From contig NZ_CP137852.1 in NCBI RefSeq assembly GCF_033547095.1, positions 2,225,501-2,289,500 on the forward strand: 64,000 nucleotides of DNA, in the 5' to 3' direction. This document shows, in pieces, positions 61,016 to 64,000 of this stretch (position 1 is the first letter of the stretch; each line of letters starts with the position of its first letter). Below the pieces are notes generated by a model. That model ran no database searches and was not told the origin of the DNA. It worked only from the letters and a program-made list of their open reading frames with translations. The position numbers and the translations under genes were made by a program. This DNA comes from Sediminicoccus rosea (GTDB lineage Bacteria; Pseudomonadota; Alphaproteobacteria; Acetobacterales; Acetobacteraceae).

Positions 61016-61669
61016 ATGATCCGTCGCCTCCTGCTCCTCACAGCCCTGCTGGCGCCCTTGCCCGCCTTCGCGCAATCGGAGACGCGGTTGCGCCTCTCGG
61101 AATCCGGCAGCGTGACGGTGCAACCCGATGAGGTGACGGCATCGCTGCGCATCGAGGTGCGGGCAGCCACGGCGGCCGAGGCGCAGGAGCAGGTGAACCG
61201 CGCCATGGCGGCCGCACTCGCCACCGCGCGGGGGGCAGCCGGCGTGCGCGCCACCACCGGCCACTACGCGGCGCGGGCGGATCGCGACAAGCAGGAATTC
61301 ATCGCGCAGCAATCGCTCAGCCTGCGTGGGCCGGAGGCGGTGATCGGCCTGGTGGGCCGCTTCCAGGCCGATGGCCTGCTGCTCGACCATGTGCAGTGGC
61401 AACTGAGCGAGGCCGCACAGCGCCAGGGCCGCGACGACGCGACGCGCGCGGCCATCCGTGCCGTGCAGGAGCGCGGTGCGGCCATCGCGCGCGACCTTGG
61501 ACTGCGCGTCACCGCGCTGCGTGACCTCTATGTGGAATCCGCGCCCGAGGCTCGACCGATGATGGCCGCGCGCGCCATGGCCGCCGCCGCACCCACGCCG
61601 CCCAGCGTGACGGCGGAAGAGATCACCGTCACCGCCCGCGTCACCGCGGACCTTCTGCTTCGTCGCTAA
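61016..61669 (+). CDS. SIMPL domain (DUF541) periplasmic protein
   Basis: A 217-residue protein with a signal peptide (MIRRLLLLTALLAPLPAFAQ). The mature part is a SIMPL/DUF541 domain: RLRLSESGSVTVQPDEVTASLRIEV at the start, then QEFIAQQSLSLRG and LVGRFQADGLLLDHVQWQL. Function of the family is unclear. It sits without any gap between hom and glpX in a housekeeping operon, which is an unusual place. Confidence 0.9.
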   Translation: MIRRLLLLTALLAPLPAFAQSETRLRLSESGSVTVQPDEVTASLRIEVRAATAAEAQEQVNRAMAAALATARGAAGVRATTGHYAARADRDKQEFIAQQSLSLRGPEAVIGLVGRFQADGLLLDHVQWQLSEAAQRQGRDDATRAAIRAVQERGAAIARDLGLRVTALRDLYVESAPEARPMMAARAMAAAAPTPPSVTAEEITVTARVTADLLLRR

Positions 61670-61682
61670 AGGAAAAAAGTTG

Positions 61683-62669
61683 ATGTCCGAGACCAAGACC
61701 GTCGCCGATCGCAACCTCGCTCTGGAACTGGTCCGCGTGACCGAGGCGGCGGCGCTGGCCGCCAGCCTCTGGGTCGGCAAGGGCGACAAGAACGCCGCAG
61801 ATGGCGCCGCGGTGGAAGCCATGCGCCGCGCCTTCGACAGCGTGGCCATTGATGGCACCGTCGTGATCGGCGAGGGCGAGATGGATGAGGCGCCGATGCT
61901 CTTCATCGGCGAGAAGGTGGGCCTCTACGCCAAGACCGGCGGCGGCGTGCTGGCCGACATCGCGGTGGACCCGCTGGAGGGCACGACGCTCACCGCCAAG
62001 GGCGGCCCCAACGCCATGGCCGTGGTGGCACTCGCCAATCGCGGCGGCTTCCTGCACGCGCCCGATGTCTACATGGACAAGATCGCGATCGGCCCGGGTT
62101 ACCCCGAGGGCATCGTGGACCTGGACCGCACGCCGGGCGAGAACCTGGAGGCCCTGGCCAAGGCCAAGGGCGTGCCGGTGGGCGAACTCACCGTCTGCAC
62201 GCTGGATCGCGACCGCCACAAGGACATCATCAAGGCCTGCCGCGCCGCCGGCGCGCGCCTCATGCTGATCCCGGATGGCGATGTCTTCGGCGTCGTCGCC
62301 TGTGCCCAGCCGGAGACGGGCGTGGACATGTATCTGGGCTGGGGCGGCGCGCCCGAGGGCGTGCTGGCGGCGGCGGCACTCCGCTGCATCGGCGGCCAGA
62401 TGCAGGGCCGTCTGATCTTCGAGGATGAGGGCCAGGTGGTCCGCGCCCGCGAGATGGGCATCGAGGACCCGCACCGGAAATACTCGATGACGGAGATGGC
62501 CTCCGGCGAGGTGATGTTCGCGGCGACGGGCGTCACCAGCGGCCCCATGCTGCGCGGCGTCCGGCTCTATCCCGGCGGTGCGGTCACGCATTCCATCGTG
62601 ATGCGCAGCAAGTCCGGCACCGTCCGCTACGTGGAAGGCCGGCACAACTTCAAGCTGAAGCCCATCTGA
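61683..62669 (+). CDS. glpX: class II fructose-1,6-bisphosphatase
   Basis: Gluconeogenic phosphatase. The 328-residue protein has VTEAAALAASLWVGKGDKNAAD, DGTVVIGEGEMDEAPMLFIGE (metal ligands) and AVDPLEGTTLTAKG (active-site motif). ATG at 61683 has AAAGGA about 10 bases upstream; a TTG one codon earlier is possible. It overlaps recJ by one base. Confidence 0.97.
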   Translation: MSETKTVADRNLALELVRVTEAAALAASLWVGKGDKNAADGAAVEAMRRAFDSVAIDGTVVIGEGEMDEAPMLFIGEKVGLYAKTGGGVLADIAVDPLEGTTLTAKGGPNAMAVVALANRGGFLHAPDVYMDKIAIGPGYPEGIVDLDRTPGENLEALAKAKGVPVGELTVCTLDRDRHKDIIKACRAAGARLMLIPDGDVFGVVACAQPETGVDMYLGWGGAPEGVLAAAALRCIGGQMQGRLIFEDEGQVVRAREMGIEDPHRKYSMTEMASGEVMFAATGVTSGPMLRGVRLYPGGAVTHSIVMRSKSGTVRYVEGRHNFKLKPI

Positions 62670-64000
62670 TGCAGACGGCGCTCGGCGTCGAGCGCAGCCT
62701 CACCGGGCGCCGCTGGGTCTGGCGGCACAGCGAGCCGCGGCTGGCGGCCGCGCTCTCGCAGCAGCTGGGCCTGCCCGAGATCACGGGCAGGCTGCTCGCC
62801 GCGCGCGGGCTGGATGCGGAATCCGCAGGGATCTTCCTGGCCCCCACGCTGCGCGCGCTGCTGCCCGACCCCTCCGTGCTGCTCGAGATGGACCAGGCCG
62901 CGCAGCGCCTGGCGGACGCCGTGCAGCGCGGCGAGACCGTCGCCGTCTTCGCCGATTACGACGTGGATGGCGCCTGCTCGGGCGCGGTGATGACGCAGGC
63001 GCTGCGGCAACTGGGCTGCACCGTCATCCCCTATGTGCCGGACCGCCTGGCCGAGGGCTACGGTCCGAACGGGCCCGCCATCGCGGGGCTTGTCGCCCAG
63101 GGGGCCACGCTCATCATCTGCGTGGATTGCGGCATCGCGGCGCATGAGGCGCTGGCGGGGGCAGGGGCCGAGATTGTCGTGCTCGACCACCACAAGGCCG
63201 AGGGGCCGCCGCCGCGCGTGGTGGCGGCGGTGAACCCGAACCGGCTCGACTGCCCTTCCGGCCTGCGGCAGCTCTGCGCGGCTGGGGTGGCCTTCCTCGC
63301 GGCGGTCGCCATGCAGCGGGAATTGCGGCGGCGCGGCTTCTTTGCGAACCGTCCTGAGCCCGACCTGCGCGAGATGCTGGACATGGTGGCACTGGCCACG
63401 GTCTGCGACGTGGTGCCGCTGCTCGGCGTGAACCGCGCCTTTGTGCAGCACGGCCTGCGGATCCTCGCCCGGCGCGAGCGCGCGGGCCTCGCCGCGCTGA
63501 TGGAGCTGAACGCGGTGCGCGAGGCGCCCTCGGCCCATACGCTCGGCTTCGTGCTGGGGCCGCGCATCAATGCGGGCGGGCGAATCTCGGTCCCCGATCT
63601 CGGCCTGCGCCTGCTGCTGGAGAGCGACCCGATCGAGGCGCGCGGCATGGCCGAGCGGCTGGATGCGGTCAATCGGAAACGCCAGGAGGTGGAGGCCGGG
63701 GTGCTGCATGCCGCCATGCTGCAGGCCGAGGCGCAGCAGACCGAGGGCCATGCGGTGCTGCTGCTGCAGGATGAGGGCTGGCACCCGGGCGTGGTCGGCA
63801 TCGTCGCCGGGCGCGTGCGGGAGCGCTTCAACCGGCCCGCCTGCGTGGCGGGGATCGAGGCGGGGAAGGCCAAGGGCTCAGGCCGTTCCGTGCCGGGGCT
63901 GGACCTGGGGGCCGCCATCATCGCGGCCCGGCAATCGGGCATGCTGATCGCGGGGGGCGGGCACGCCATGGCGGCGGGCTTCACCATCGAGGCGCATCGC
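62669..64000 (+). CDS. recJ: single-strand DNA-specific exonuclease RecJ, 3' truncated
   Basis: 5'-3' exonuclease of the DHH family used in recombination and mismatch repair. 444 residues are visible and the frame is open to the window's end; RecJ is normally near 580-600, so about three quarters is present. Motifs: FADYDVDGACSGAVM (motif I), VDCGIAAHEAL, LDHHKAEG (the DHH) and the DHHA1 start QDEGWHPGVVGIVAGRV. The AGGGHAMAAGF motif is near the cut. Start ATG overlaps glpX stop (TGATG). Confidence 0.96.
   Translation, partial: MQTALGVERSLTGRRWVWRHSEPRLAAALSQQLGLPEITGRLLAARGLDAESAGIFLAPTLRALLPDPSVLLEMDQAAQRLADAVQRGETVAVFADYDVDGACSGAVMTQALRQLGCTVIPYVPDRLAEGYGPNGPAIAGLVAQGATLIICVDCGIAAHEALAGAGAEIVVLDHHKAEGPPPRVVAAVNPNRLDCPSGLRQLCAAGVAFLAAVAMQRELRRRGFFANRPEPDLREMLDMVALATVCDVVPLLGVNRAFVQHGLRILARRERAGLAALMELNAVREAPSAHTLGFVLGPRINAGGRISVPDLGLRLLLESDPIEARGMAERLDAVNRKRQEVEAGVLHAAMLQAEAQQTEGHAVLLLQDEGWHPGVVGIVAGRVRERFNRPACVAGIEAGKAKGSGRSVPGLDLGAAIIAARQSGMLIAGGGHAMAAGFTIEAHR

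Noticed and set aside
1-64000. tRNA, rRNA, insertion sequences, integrases or prophage genes
   Set aside because: Looked for characteristic stems, transposase or integrase motifs and terminal repeats; none could be supported.

Overview
The window is a gene-dense, very GC-rich bacterial chromosome segment with no rRNA, tRNA, CRISPR array or insertion sequence that I can see. It looks like an alphaproteobacterium, most likely Acetobacteraceae of the Roseomonas type. This is inferred from the GC-rich codon use, the Bug-type (TctC) binding protein, class I PHA synthase, the rplM-rpsI-argC and hom/glpX/recJ orders, the fused aminobenzoyl-CoA monooxygenase/reductase, and a GTTC-N7-GTTC SOS box. Both ends cut genes: an RND pump at the left and recJ at the right.

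Layout. 1-3659: RND efflux permease plus TetR regulator. 3664-15823: a divergent aromatic-acid catabolic locus. The minus arm is an almost gapless ten-gene string: SDR, MarR, enoyl-CoA hydratase, acyl-CoA dehydrogenase, aryl-CoA ligase, thioesterase, RidA, then queG, queC and a VUT-family transporter. The plus arm encodes the bifunctional flavin monooxygenase/reductase, a PhzS-like monooxygenase and a crotonase. Together this resembles the CoA-dependent 2-aminobenzoate (anthranilate) pathway, with queuosine genes attached to its tail. 16024-22279: a hemerythrin/DUF2382 stress protein, a TPP enzyme, and a circularly permuted ATP-grasp/alpha-E/Anbu proteasome-like set. 22374-31580: two molybdenum hydroxylases around a Bug binding protein, a Pht5-like protein, a 3-hydroxybenzoate 6-hydroxylase-like enzyme and an SDR lacking its catalytic residues. 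31741-36183: a cyanate-type ABC importer, cyanase, and an aspartate dehydrogenase whose ribosome-binding site lies inside the preceding terminator hairpin. 36254-45585: two alpha/beta hydrolases and an operon with four short chromate transporters, an M20 amidohydrolase, an NAD(P)-binding protein and an IlvD/Edd dehydratase.

45808-64000 is mostly housekeeping: small secreted proteins (one tandem duplicate pair), rplM-rpsI, argC, a TetR/sulfatase divergent pair with twin operators, an SOS-boxed nuclease, a gamma-carbonic anhydrase, four tandem paralogous lipoproteins, phaC, and an alaC-hom-SIMPL-glpX-recJ string.

The most unusual items are: the coupling of queuosine genes to an aromatic operon; the terminator/RBS hybrid between cynS and the aspartate dehydrogenase gene; the four-lipoprotein array; a dispersed GCGAGAGGGC palindrome family; a 25-bp tandem hairpin repeat at 17246-17335; and the catalytically stripped SDR. 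Functions are assigned from motifs read by eye and no database search was run.
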